Part shown: in pieces, positions 18,481 to 26,108 of the stretch
Position numbering within the stretch: position 1 is the first letter of the stretch
Layout of the letters: each line of letters opens with the position of its first letter
From: Granulicella paludicola
GTDB taxonomy: Bacteria > Acidobacteriota > Terriglobia > Terriglobales > Acidobacteriaceae
Length of the DNA stretch: 64,000 nt
Direction of reading: 5' to 3'
Assembly (NCBI RefSeq): GCF_025685545.1
Contig: NZ_JAGSYC010000021.1
Coordinates: forward strand, 62,001-126,000
Program-made: the position numbers and the translations under genes
The notes under the pieces: model-generated
The model's input: only the letters and a program-made list of their open reading frames with translations
What the model was told of the DNA's origin: nothing
Database searches by the model: none

Positions 18481-19722
18481 ATGGCTCAGCAAGATACAGT
18501 TCGATCAAGATCAAGAGTGTGGCTCTGGGTGACACTGGCGCTGGTGGTAGTCGCCGTCCTGTTCTACATTCGCAACAGCAGCCAGCGGTTGCCGGTCCGC
18601 GTCGCCTCGGTGGAGCGCCGCGATATCACGCGCACGGTCTCGACCAACGGTAAAGTCGTACCCTCCGTGGACTTTCAGGCTCATGCGCCGGTGGGCGGCG
18701 AGATTAGAGACCTGTTTGTCTCTCTCAACCAGAACGTCAAAGCTGGCGAATCGCTGATACGTATGAGCGACTCGGTCGCCCGCAAAGATATTGCAGCTGC
18801 GGAGGCGGTACTTGCCTCCGCGCAGTCGCAACTGAATGCGATGCGCCGAGGCGGAACGCAGGACGAGCGTCTTTCCTCCAAAAGCGATCTCGACGCCGCG
18901 CTGCAGCAGCAGCGACAGGCTGCGGCCACGCTGGAGACGACAAAGCGGCTTCACGCGCAGGGGGCGGCATCTCAAAACGAGGTGGCTAACGCCCAGCAGC
19001 GATTGACGGACGCCGACATGAAGGTGAACCAGTTGCAGACGCGACGCGTCAGCCGCTACAACGCCGAGGATCTGAGCACGCAGCAGGCACAGGTCGCGCA
19101 AGCCGAGGCTGGACTCGCCGCCGCGCGAGCAGAGCTCGCAGCGGTTGATGTGAAAGCACCCTTCGACGGCACAGTGTATGCCATTCCGGTATCGAAGTAC
19201 GACTTCGTTCAGGGAGGCGAGGCGCTGCTCGATGTGGCCGACCTCTCCAAATTGGAGGTGCTCGCCTACTTCGACGAGCCGGATGTAGGCCGTCTCGCTA
19301 TCGGTCAGCCCGTGGAGATCGTCTGGGATGCCAAGCCGAATCTCATGTGGCACGGACATATCATTGAAGCACCGACCACCATCATCACCTACGGCACGCG
19401 CAACGTCGGCGAATGTCTGATTACGGTCGACGATGCGCACGGCGATCTATTGCCGAATACGAACGTGACCATCAAGGTGACCACCCTGCTGCACAAGAAC
19501 GTGCTGTTGTTGCCGCATGAGGCGCTACACACCGACAGCGGCAGCAACTACGTCTACCGTGTGATTGGAGATCGACTGGTGAAGACCCCTGTGCAGGTCG
19601 GCGTCGTCAACCCGGTCAGCGCAGAGATCACAGGCGGGCTGAAAGAGGGTGACAAGGTCGCCCTGAATCCGACAACCGAAGGGGACCTCAGCGACGGCCT
19701 CCACATAAAGGCTGAAAACTGA
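18481..19722 (+). CDS. Periplasmic adaptor (HlyD/RND membrane-fusion) protein
   Basis: 413-aa membrane-fusion protein. One N-terminal membrane span (residues 13-33, VWLWVTLALVVVAVLFYI) anchors it. A split biotinyl-lipoyl domain (about 45-85 and 195-235), a long coiled-coil hairpin (about 95-195, rich in Ala, Gln and Glu) and beta-barrel and membrane-proximal domains follow. It is expected to link an inner-membrane pump to a TolC channel. A TPR protein and a TolC-like gene follow on the same strand with almost no gaps, but no RND or ABC pump gene is present, so the inner-membrane partner must be elsewhere. No Shine-Dalgarno is evident at the ATG. Confidence 0.88.
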   Translation: MAQQDTVRSRSRVWLWVTLALVVVAVLFYIRNSSQRLPVRVASVERRDITRTVSTNGKVVPSVDFQAHAPVGGEIRDLFVSLNQNVKAGESLIRMSDSVARKDIAAAEAVLASAQSQLNAMRRGGTQDERLSSKSDLDAALQQQRQAAATLETTKRLHAQGAASQNEVANAQQRLTDADMKVNQLQTRRVSRYNAEDLSTQQAQVAQAEAGLAAARAELAAVDVKAPFDGTVYAIPVSKYDFVQGGEALLDVADLSKLEVLAYFDEPDVGRLAIGQPVEIVWDAKPNLMWHGHIIEAPTTIITYGTRNVGECLITVDDAHGDLLPNTNVTIKVTTLLHKNVLLLPHEALHTDSGSNYVYRVIGDRLVKTPVQVGVVNPVSAEITGGLKEGDKVALNPTTEGDLSDGLHIKAEN

Positions 19723-19754
19723 TCACTCATTTCCATCGATTCGCTTGCTCTGTT

Positions 19755-20696
19755 GTGCTGGCTGGAATGACCTCGACCGGCTGCTACGCTGCCACCGCTG
19801 CGCCGTCAGCGAACGCTGAACGCATCCTTGTCGATGGCCGCGTAGACGATGCCATCCATTTATTGCAAGGCGAGCTTTCTGCCAACCCGAATGACGGAGA
19901 CGCTCACCTTCTGCTTTGCCGCGCCTATCTCGCCGAGCGAGCACTGGACGAGGCTGTACGCGAGTGCGAGTCTGCTGTCAGGCTTAATCCCCGCAGCGCT
20001 GTCGTGCAGGACTGGCTGGGTCGGGCTTATGGCGTAAAAGCCGATAATGCTGGGCCGCTCACAGGCATCAAGCTGGCCCTTCGGGTGCGAGATGCCTTTC
20101 AGTCAGCGGTGAACCTTGACCCCCACAATCGAGAGGCGATCAACGATCTCGCCGAGTACTACACTGGCGCGCCGTCCGTTGTAGGCGGCGGGTTCGATAA
20201 GGCGTTGGCTCTGGCAGGCACGGTCGAAGGAGAGTATCCACAGCTCGCGCACCGTATTCGTGGTCGGGCTGCCGAGAAGCAGAAGGACTACGGCACCGCA
20301 GAGCGAGAGTACCGTGCCGCGATTGCGGTCAAGAATGCACCTGATGCCTGGGTCGATCTCGGTGGCATGTTCAAGCGCCGGAAGCAGACCAACCCAGCGA
20401 TTGACGCCATTCAACATGCATTTGCTGCGGATAAGGCTAAGGATGACGCTCTCGTCGATGGCGCAAGCTTTCTAATCGATATGAACGTACAGCCTGACGC
20501 CGCCTTAAAGGCCCTGCAGCAGTACCTTGCCAGCAACGCGAAGACTGATCAAGCGCCAGTCATCCAGGTCCACGTGCTCATCGCCAAGATCCTGGATAGG
20601 AATGGCGACAAGACAGGCGCCACCAACGAACTCAACAAGGCCCTCGCTCTCGCATCAAATTATGCTCCCGCCAGGCGGGCGCTACAGGAACTCTGA
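19755..20696 (+). CDS. Exported TPR-repeat protein
   Basis: About 313 aa of tetratricopeptide repeats (for example SANPNDGDAHLLLCRAYLAE and AVVQDWLGRAYGVKA). The start is uncertain. GTG at 19755 is listed, but the frame is open back to 19716 and a CTG at 19719, overlapping the stop of the adaptor gene, would add THFHRFACSVV and give a better signal peptide ending near GCYAATA. The protein is probably periplasmic and co-transcribed with the adaptor and TolC-like genes. Its role is unknown; TPR proteins usually act as assembly platforms. Confidence 0.8.
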   Translation: MLAGMTSTGCYAATAAPSANAERILVDGRVDDAIHLLQGELSANPNDGDAHLLLCRAYLAERALDEAVRECESAVRLNPRSAVVQDWLGRAYGVKADNAGPLTGIKLALRVRDAFQSAVNLDPHNREAINDLAEYYTGAPSVVGGGFDKALALAGTVEGEYPQLAHRIRGRAAEKQKDYGTAEREYRAAIAVKNAPDAWVDLGGMFKRRKQTNPAIDAIQHAFAADKAKDDALVDGASFLIDMNVQPDAALKALQQYLASNAKTDQAPVIQVHVLIAKILDRNGDKTGATNELNKALALASNYAPARRALQEL

Positions 20697-20701
20697 GACA
20701 C

Positions 20702-22081
20702 TTGAAACTGAGTATGACATCGCAACCTACAAGCTCGACGCGGCGTTCAATCACACGGCTGGCCTTCGGGGCTGCGTTTCTAGCCGTCTCGGCGACTGCG
20801 TGTTCTGCCCAGATGTCGCTGACCGCCGCCGTCGATCTGGCATTGAAGGCCGATCCCCGGGTCCGCATGGCACGCGCAAGCGTCGCCAAAGCTGAGGCCG
20901 TCGTCTCTGAGGCACGCGACGTGTATATCCCGAGTGTCGGTATCAAAGGCGGCTATGGCGCCTCCACCGGCGTGCCGCTCAGTGTCCCTGTCGTCTTCAG
21001 TCTTGCCAGTAACTCGTTAATTTTCGACTTCTCGCAGAAGGACAACGTGCGTGCGGCCAATGATGGTCTAAAGGCAGCGCAGCTGGCCTTACTCGACGCG
21101 CAGGCGGTGACCTCAGAGGACACCGTTGTCACCTATCTGAACCTGAACAATGCCGAGCGCCGCCACGCCGCTATGCTGGACGAATCTCTCTACGCAAACC
21201 GCCTGGCTACGATCGTGCAACAGCGTCTCGACGCCGGGCAGGACAACCGCATGGACCTGCTCAAGGCCAAACGCGCCGCTGCCCAGATTCGCCTGGCCAC
21301 GCTAAACAACGAGGACGAGATCGCCAACCTCACACAGCATCTGAGCCAGTTGCTTGGGCTGCCCGGAACCGCCGTTGCGACGGTCAGCGAGTCGGTGCCA
21401 CCCCTTCCCGATCCATCCAGTATTCAACTTGCCAGCGATGACAGTTATGGCGTCCAGTCCGCCTTTGCCGTCGCGAAAAGCAAGCAGGAATCCGCCTTTG
21501 GCGAAGCACGTTACCGCTACCATCCGCAGGTTGCTTTCGGCGCGAACTATAGCCGTATTTCTACGTCGCACACCAGCTACTCGCTCTATTACCCGGGATT
21601 CGTCAATCAGCACTCGGACAACGCGCTTTCCGCCGGCATAGAGATTACGATCCCTATCTTCGACTACGAGCACCGGGCCCACGCCCGCGAGTCGCAGGCG
21701 GAGGCTATCCGCGCCATGGCCGAGGCTGAAAACAATCGCGTCCAGTTTCTCGAGGGTCGTGCAAAGACTCAGCGTTCTCTCGCCGAGCTCTCCGCCAAGG
21801 GCGAGATCGCGCACCTCGACCGCTCCATTGCGCAAGAGCAGCTTGATGCGATTCTCATCCAGCTCAACAGCAGCAGCTCGTCCGAAGGCAGCGGCCCGAT
21901 GATGACCCCCAAAGACGAGCAAAACGCTCGACTGCAGGAGCGCCAGAAGACCGTCGACATGCTCACCTCCGAGCAGGAGCTGCAGCAGGCGGAAATCGGA
22001 CTGCTACGCCAGAATGGCCAATTGGGAGACTGGCTCAAACAGGCGCTCCGTGCACAGGATGCTCTGCCCGTAACTCATTGA
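20702..22081 (+). CDS. TolC-family outer membrane efflux protein
   Basis: 459-aa outer-membrane factor. A signal peptide (LAFGAAFLAVSATACSAQ) leads into the two-repeat TolC architecture with long alpha-helical coiled coils (residues about 55-240 and 270-440) and short beta-strand segments (SLYYPGFVNQHSDNALSAGIEITIPIFDY). TTG at 20702 and ATG at 20714 are both possible starts. The gap from the TPR gene is 5 nt. It should supply the outer-membrane channel for the adaptor encoded upstream. Confidence 0.88.
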   Translation: MKLSMTSQPTSSTRRSITRLAFGAAFLAVSATACSAQMSLTAAVDLALKADPRVRMARASVAKAEAVVSEARDVYIPSVGIKGGYGASTGVPLSVPVVFSLASNSLIFDFSQKDNVRAANDGLKAAQLALLDAQAVTSEDTVVTYLNLNNAERRHAAMLDESLYANRLATIVQQRLDAGQDNRMDLLKAKRAAAQIRLATLNNEDEIANLTQHLSQLLGLPGTAVATVSESVPPLPDPSSIQLASDDSYGVQSAFAVAKSKQESAFGEARYRYHPQVAFGANYSRISTSHTSYSLYYPGFVNQHSDNALSAGIEITIPIFDYEHRAHARESQAEAIRAMAEAENNRVQFLEGRAKTQRSLAELSAKGEIAHLDRSIAQEQLDAILIQLNSSSSSEGSGPMMTPKDEQNARLQERQKTVDMLTSEQELQQAEIGLLRQNGQLGDWLKQALRAQDALPVTH

Positions 22082-22205
22082 TTCGCAGTGCGCGTCCCTC
22101 CTGATCAAACACTCTCAAACCTATTCCGGTGTTCTACTCCCCAGCCGATTCCTCCACCCCAAAACCCGGCGTTGACCGGCAGAAAATGGTAAACTAGGTG
22201 TTGAT

Positions 22206-23684
22206 ATGCCACTCAAGACACTCTTCCTAAACCCGCCTTCTTTTGAAAACTTTGATGGTGGCGCCAGCTCCCGCTGGCCCGCGACCCGTGAGATCGAGTC
22301 CTATTGGTACCCCGTCTGGCTGGCTTACCCTGCCGGCATGCTCGAGGGTTCCAAGCTCCTCGACGCCCCGCCCCACCACGTGAGCGCGGAAGAGACCATC
22401 GAGATGGCCAAGAGCTACGAGTTCCTCGTCCTCTTTACCTCCACCGTCGGCTGGTCGGGCGATCACGCTCTGGCACGCGCTATCAAAAAGGCGAACCCGA
22501 CCATCAAGATCTGTTTCGTCGGTCCCCCGGTGACCACCGACCCCGACCGCGCGCTCAACGAGTGCGAAGCCCTTGACTTCATCTGCCGCCGCGAGTTCGA
22601 CTACACCGTCGTCGAGTACGCCAACGGCAAGCCGCGCCACGAGATTCTCGGCATCTCCTATAAAGACGAGAACGGCGTTATCCAGCACACACCCGATCGC
22701 CCGCAGGTCGAAGACCTCGACGCAATGCCCTGGGCGACTAAGATTTACAAGCGCGACATGGACGTCACCAACTACAACGTGCCGTTCCTGCTCCACCCTT
22801 ACATCTCGCTCTACTCCACTCGCGGCTGCCCGGCACAGTGCACCTTCTGCCTATGGCCGCAGACGCTTTCGGGTCACGCGTGGCGCAAGCGCTCCACTGA
22901 TGACGTGGCAGCCGAACTCGCCTGGGCCAAGGAGAACTTCCCGCACGTCAAGGAGTTCTTCTTCGATGACGACACCTTTAATATCCAGAAGGACCGCACC
23001 ATCGAGCTCTGCGCAAAGCTCAAGCCGCTGAACATCACCTGGTCCTGCACCTCGCGTACCACTACCCACCGCGACACACTGAAGGCCATGAAGGATGCGG
23101 GCTGCCGCCTGCTCATCGTCGGCTTTGAGTCTGGCGATCCGCAGATCTTGAAGAACATCAAGAAGGGCTCCACCGTCGAGCGCGCTCGCGAGTTCGTCAA
23201 GGACTGCCATGACCTCGGACTCATCATCCACGCCGACTTCATCCTTGGCCTGCCCGGTGAGACGAAGGAGTCGATCCGCAACACGATCAACTTCGCCAAG
23301 CAGCTCGATTGCGAGACCATCCAGGTCTCCGTCGCGCACGCCTACCCTGGCACCGAGTTCTACGACTACGCGAAGAAGAACGACTTCATCACCAACGAAA
23401 AGATGGAGGATGGCGGCGGTCACCAGATGGCACACATCGAGTACCCCGGCCTGCCCACCGAGTACGTCATGGAGATGGTGCACAAGTTCTACGACGAGTA
23501 TTACTTCCGCCCGAAGGCTGCAGCCCGCGTTGTGTGGAAGGCCATCGTGAACCGCGATGTTCCCCGTCTCTACGTCGAAGCCAAAGCCTTCATGAAGCTC
23601 CGCTCGCAGCGCAATAAGGCTGCTCGCGCGAAGGCTGAAGAGAATGCGTTGAAGGCTCAGGAATCCGTGAGCATGAACGCTTAA
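22206..23684 (+). CDS. hpnJ: Hopanoid biosynthesis radical SAM protein HpnJ
   Basis: 492-aa B12-binding radical SAM enzyme. The N-terminal 170 residues have the cobalamin-binding-domain fold of this class, and the radical SAM domain carries the iron-sulfur motif Cys208-x3-Cys212-x2-Cys215 (RGCPAQCTFCLWPQ). The overall sequence, including the start KTLFLNPPSFENFDGGASSRWPATREIESYWYP, is that of HpnJ. By established work HpnJ, with HpnI and HpnK, makes the cyclitol-ether head group of bacteriohopanepolyols; HpnI and HpnK are not in this window. The start ATG follows AGGTG. A terminator follows at 23705, so the two transporter genes beyond may have their own promoter. Confidence 0.92.
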   Translation: MPLKTLFLNPPSFENFDGGASSRWPATREIESYWYPVWLAYPAGMLEGSKLLDAPPHHVSAEETIEMAKSYEFLVLFTSTVGWSGDHALARAIKKANPTIKICFVGPPVTTDPDRALNECEALDFICRREFDYTVVEYANGKPRHEILGISYKDENGVIQHTPDRPQVEDLDAMPWATKIYKRDMDVTNYNVPFLLHPYISLYSTRGCPAQCTFCLWPQTLSGHAWRKRSTDDVAAELAWAKENFPHVKEFFFDDDTFNIQKDRTIELCAKLKPLNITWSCTSRTTTHRDTLKAMKDAGCRLLIVGFESGDPQILKNIKKGSTVERAREFVKDCHDLGLIIHADFILGLPGETKESIRNTINFAKQLDCETIQVSVAHAYPGTEFYDYAKKNDFITNEKMEDGGGHQMAHIEYPGLPTEYVMEMVHKFYDEYYFRPKAAARVVWKAIVNRDVPRLYVEAKAFMKLRSQRNKAARAKAEENALKAQESVSMNA

Positions 23685-23704
23685 GAGTTGAAAGCACTCG
23701 AATG

Positions 23705-23738
23705 AAAGCGGCGGGCTGCGGCCTGCCGCTTTTGTTTG
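23705..23738 (+). terminator. Rho-independent terminator after hpnJ
   Basis: AAAGCGGCGGGC pairs with GCCTGCCGCTTT (12 bp with one wobble) around a 4-nt loop, and is followed by TGTTTGTC. It lies 20 nt after the hpnJ stop codon. Confidence 0.8.
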
Positions 23739-23870
23739 TCTTCCCCGGTAGATCGGACCGCAGACCTATAAGAGTTATAGCTGATGCCAGGCCAAGACTC
23801 TGATTTACGATAAAAGTTCCAGTCCAGGCCCTGCGCCTACTGCGGCCCAGCCATCATCTAAATCCTATTC

Positions 23871-24314
23871 ATGAAGCATTCTTTATCCTCGTCGCAGTAT
23901 GGAATTCTCGCAGCCATCGTGCTAAGCGCCTCTATCGGAGACACTCTGCTCTCCAAAGGCATGTCGCAGATAGGCGCTGTTGACCCGCATCATCTCGGGC
24001 TACTCTTTCACGCGCTCTTCAATCCCTACATCGTGATCGGCATCATTCTGCTCATCGGCTTCTTCGCCTGCTACACACAGGCTCTAAGCTGGGCAGATCT
24101 CACCTTCCTGATGCCCGCCACCTCGCTGAACTATGTTGTCATTGCCCTGCTGGGCCGCTTCTGGCTGCATGAGACTCTTTCTTGGTCTCGCTGGCTCGGT
24201 ATCCTCATCATTGTGTGCGCAGTCGGCTTCGTTGCTGGGGGCCCGGCACGCACCGAGCATGGCGACCCCAAACATCCCGGCCTCGACCAGATGGACTCCG
24301 GGGTGGCTCTGTGA
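23871..24314 (+). CDS. Four-helix EamA/EmrE-like membrane protein, first of a pair
   Basis: 147-aa inner-membrane protein with four predicted helices (about residues 10-30, 45-68, 75-98, 103-122) and a hydrophilic tail (GGPARTEHGDPKHPGLDQM). It resembles half of a drug/metabolite transporter, like EmrE or the ArnE/ArnF subunits. The next gene starts inside its stop codon (GTGA overlap), so the products probably form a heterodimer. The position after hpnJ suggests transport of a lipid or lipid-linked sugar, as ArnEF does for undecaprenyl-phosphate-aminoarabinose, but this is inference. No lysine or glutamate needed for drug export is obvious in the first helix. Confidence 0.8.
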   Translation: MKHSLSSSQYGILAAIVLSASIGDTLLSKGMSQIGAVDPHHLGLLFHALFNPYIVIGIILLIGFFACYTQALSWADLTFLMPATSLNYVVIALLGRFWLHETLSWSRWLGILIIVCAVGFVAGGPARTEHGDPKHPGLDQMDSGVAL

Positions 24315-24715
24315 GCCCGACTGTGCAAACGACCGCGCATCTCTTCCACGTCTGGGGAGCGATTACCTTTGTTGCTGCGCTCGCAGTCGCCGGCGAGGTC
24401 CTCATCGCCGCTGGCATGCGCTCGATCGGAGACCTGGACGTCATCCGCGCGGACAGTGGCCTGCCCGGAGCGATCCGTGCGGTCCTCACCAACGGCAGCT
24501 TCGTGATCGGTGCGCTCTGCATGGCTTTGAACTTCTTCGCCATGCTCTACGCTCTCAGTAATGCAGACCTCACCCTCGCAGCCCCGGCCATCGCATCGCT
24601 CACCTATATCGGCAACGCCATCGCTGCAAAGATGTTCTTGCGTGAAGCGGTCGATCACCGTCGCTGGCTTGCGGTCGTCTTCGTCATCGTCGGCGTCATA
24701 CTCATCTCGCGTTAG
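24311..24715 (+). CDS. Four-helix EamA/EmrE-like membrane protein, second of a pair
   Basis: 134-aa inner-membrane protein starting at GTG 24311, which overlaps the stop of the first gene by 4 nt (GTGA). The longer frame starting at 24182 lies inside the first gene and is not credible. Four predicted helices (about 13-35, 53-75, 78-100, 113-132) and a Glu in the first helix (AGEVLIAAGM) fit a paired small multidrug-resistance or ArnE/ArnF-like subunit. The two proteins differ enough to be obligate partners and not a recent duplication. The following DUF1501 gene is convergent, ending 8 nt away. Confidence 0.8.
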   Translation: MSPTVQTTAHLFHVWGAITFVAALAVAGEVLIAAGMRSIGDLDVIRADSGLPGAIRAVLTNGSFVIGALCMALNFFAMLYALSNADLTLAAPAIASLTYIGNAIAAKMFLREAVDHRRWLAVVFVIVGVILISR

Positions 24716-24723
24716 GCTGGAGC

Positions 24724-26067
24724 CTATACGAAGCCGAGATTTGCTGTAGCGAACGTGCCGATATTTGGAAACACCGTAGCGAGTTGGTTTGCCGGAACAC
24801 CGAACCAGCTTGCCAGTGTCGCTGCGTACTGAACGCTGCCTGTTGAGGGGATCCAGCGACCGTTCGTTCCTGAGTCGTCTGTCCCGCCCAGTACTAGTGA
24901 CGGGAAGGTTCCGTACAGGCTTCCGCCTTTGACCGCGCCACCGAAAACAATGTGGTGCGATCCCCACGCATGATCGGTTCCAGTGTTCGAATTTGGCTGG
25001 AAGGTGCGCGCAAAGTCTGACATCGTGAATGATGTAACTTGGTTCGCAATGCCCATCTCCGTGGTCGAGTTGTAGAACGCCAGCATCGCCGGGCTGATCT
25101 GCGACAGCAGTGAAGCCTGCAGCGCTACTTGATTCGAGTGCGTGTCGAAGTTTCCGATGCCGCAGAAGAAAATCTGCCTTTGAACTCCCAAGGCAGCACG
25201 CACCTGGATGATCTGCGAGATTTGCTTTAGCTGCGCCCCAAGCCCCGTTGCTGGAAACACTGTTGTCAACGGTGTCACCGACTTCGTCGCTGCCGTCAAT
25301 GTCGCCGCGTAGCTGTACGCATTGCTGGTGATGTGGTCGTCCGCAGTAATGAGAGACACGCCGGAGTTGAAGGTGATGAGCGACTGGGCTGCGGTCTGCC
25401 GTGCGCTGCACTCCGAACCCTCCGAGCACGATGCACCTCCGAGATTTCCCGGCGACACAGACACAGGCGTCGTTGAAACGCCATTGCAGAAAAGCGTATC
25501 GCCTGCTACCGAGGTCACCATAGGGATTGTCGCGCTGGTGTTGTAGCTGCCGCTCAATACGTCCGAGACTCTGCCCGCCCATCCGGTCGTGGTAACCCCA
25601 CTCGCCGCTGCATTCTGCCACTCCTCCTGCTGATCAGGATGCGAATAGAGGTTCGACGGATTCGCCGTACCAGCCTGATACTGCGCCTTCGTCAATGGCT
25701 GGGTCAGTGTGCCGACGTTGGTAATCAGCGCAGCCGCTCCGCTGTTATAAAGCGACTGAATTTCAGGCAGGCTTGGATGCAAACCGTAGTTGACACCATT
25801 CAGCCCAAGCAGCGTGTTCTGCGCAAGCGCGATCGAACTGCCGCCAGCCGTTCTCACCGACGAATAGCGGCCGTATCCGGCAGTATCTGTCGGGATGACC
25901 ATATTGTTTGCGTCATTGCCGCCGTATAAAAAGATGCAAACCAGCGCCTTGTAGTCCGGCGTGGTAGCCGCTAGCGCGTTCAGCGCTCCGAACGGACGCA
26001 TCCCGGCAAGATTGCCCGCTGCTGCGAGTGAAGCGTACTTGATAAAGCTGCGGCGACGAAGTTGCAT
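24724..26067 (-). CDS. DUF1501 family protein with Tat signal
   Basis: 447-aa exported protein. The N-terminus MQLRRRSFIKYASLAAAGNL is a twin-arginine signal (RRRSFIK), so the protein folds in the cytoplasm before export. The body is DUF1501, an alkaline-phosphatase-like/sulfatase-like family found mainly in Planctomycetes and Acidobacteria, with motifs such as CIFLYGGNDANNMVIP, FDTHSNQ, and DHAWGSHHIVFGG. The precise activity is unknown. It is encoded downstream of a DUF1800 gene on the same strand with 41 nt between them, the usual arrangement for these two families. Confidence 0.88.
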   Translation of the reverse strand: MQLRRRSFIKYASLAAAGNLAGMRPFGALNALAATTPDYKALVCIFLYGGNDANNMVIPTDTAGYGRYSSVRTAGGSSIALAQNTLLGLNGVNYGLHPSLPEIQSLYNSGAAALITNVGTLTQPLTKAQYQAGTANPSNLYSHPDQQEEWQNAAASGVTTTGWAGRVSDVLSGSYNTSATIPMVTSVAGDTLFCNGVSTTPVSVSPGNLGGASCSEGSECSARQTAAQSLITFNSGVSLITADDHITSNAYSYAATLTAATKSVTPLTTVFPATGLGAQLKQISQIIQVRAALGVQRQIFFCGIGNFDTHSNQVALQASLLSQISPAMLAFYNSTTEMGIANQVTSFTMSDFARTFQPNSNTGTDHAWGSHHIVFGGAVKGGSLYGTFPSLVLGGTDDSGTNGRWIPSTGSVQYAATLASWFGVPANQLATVFPNIGTFATANLGFV

Positions 26068-26108
26068 AAGCCCTGCTTCCTTTCGCTTCGAAGATAGCTT
26101 CGAGCGAG

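Noticed and set aside
24131-25621. 496-codon minus-strand frame
   Set aside because: It crosses the second transporter gene and the DUF1501 gene in a different frame and has no recognisable domains.
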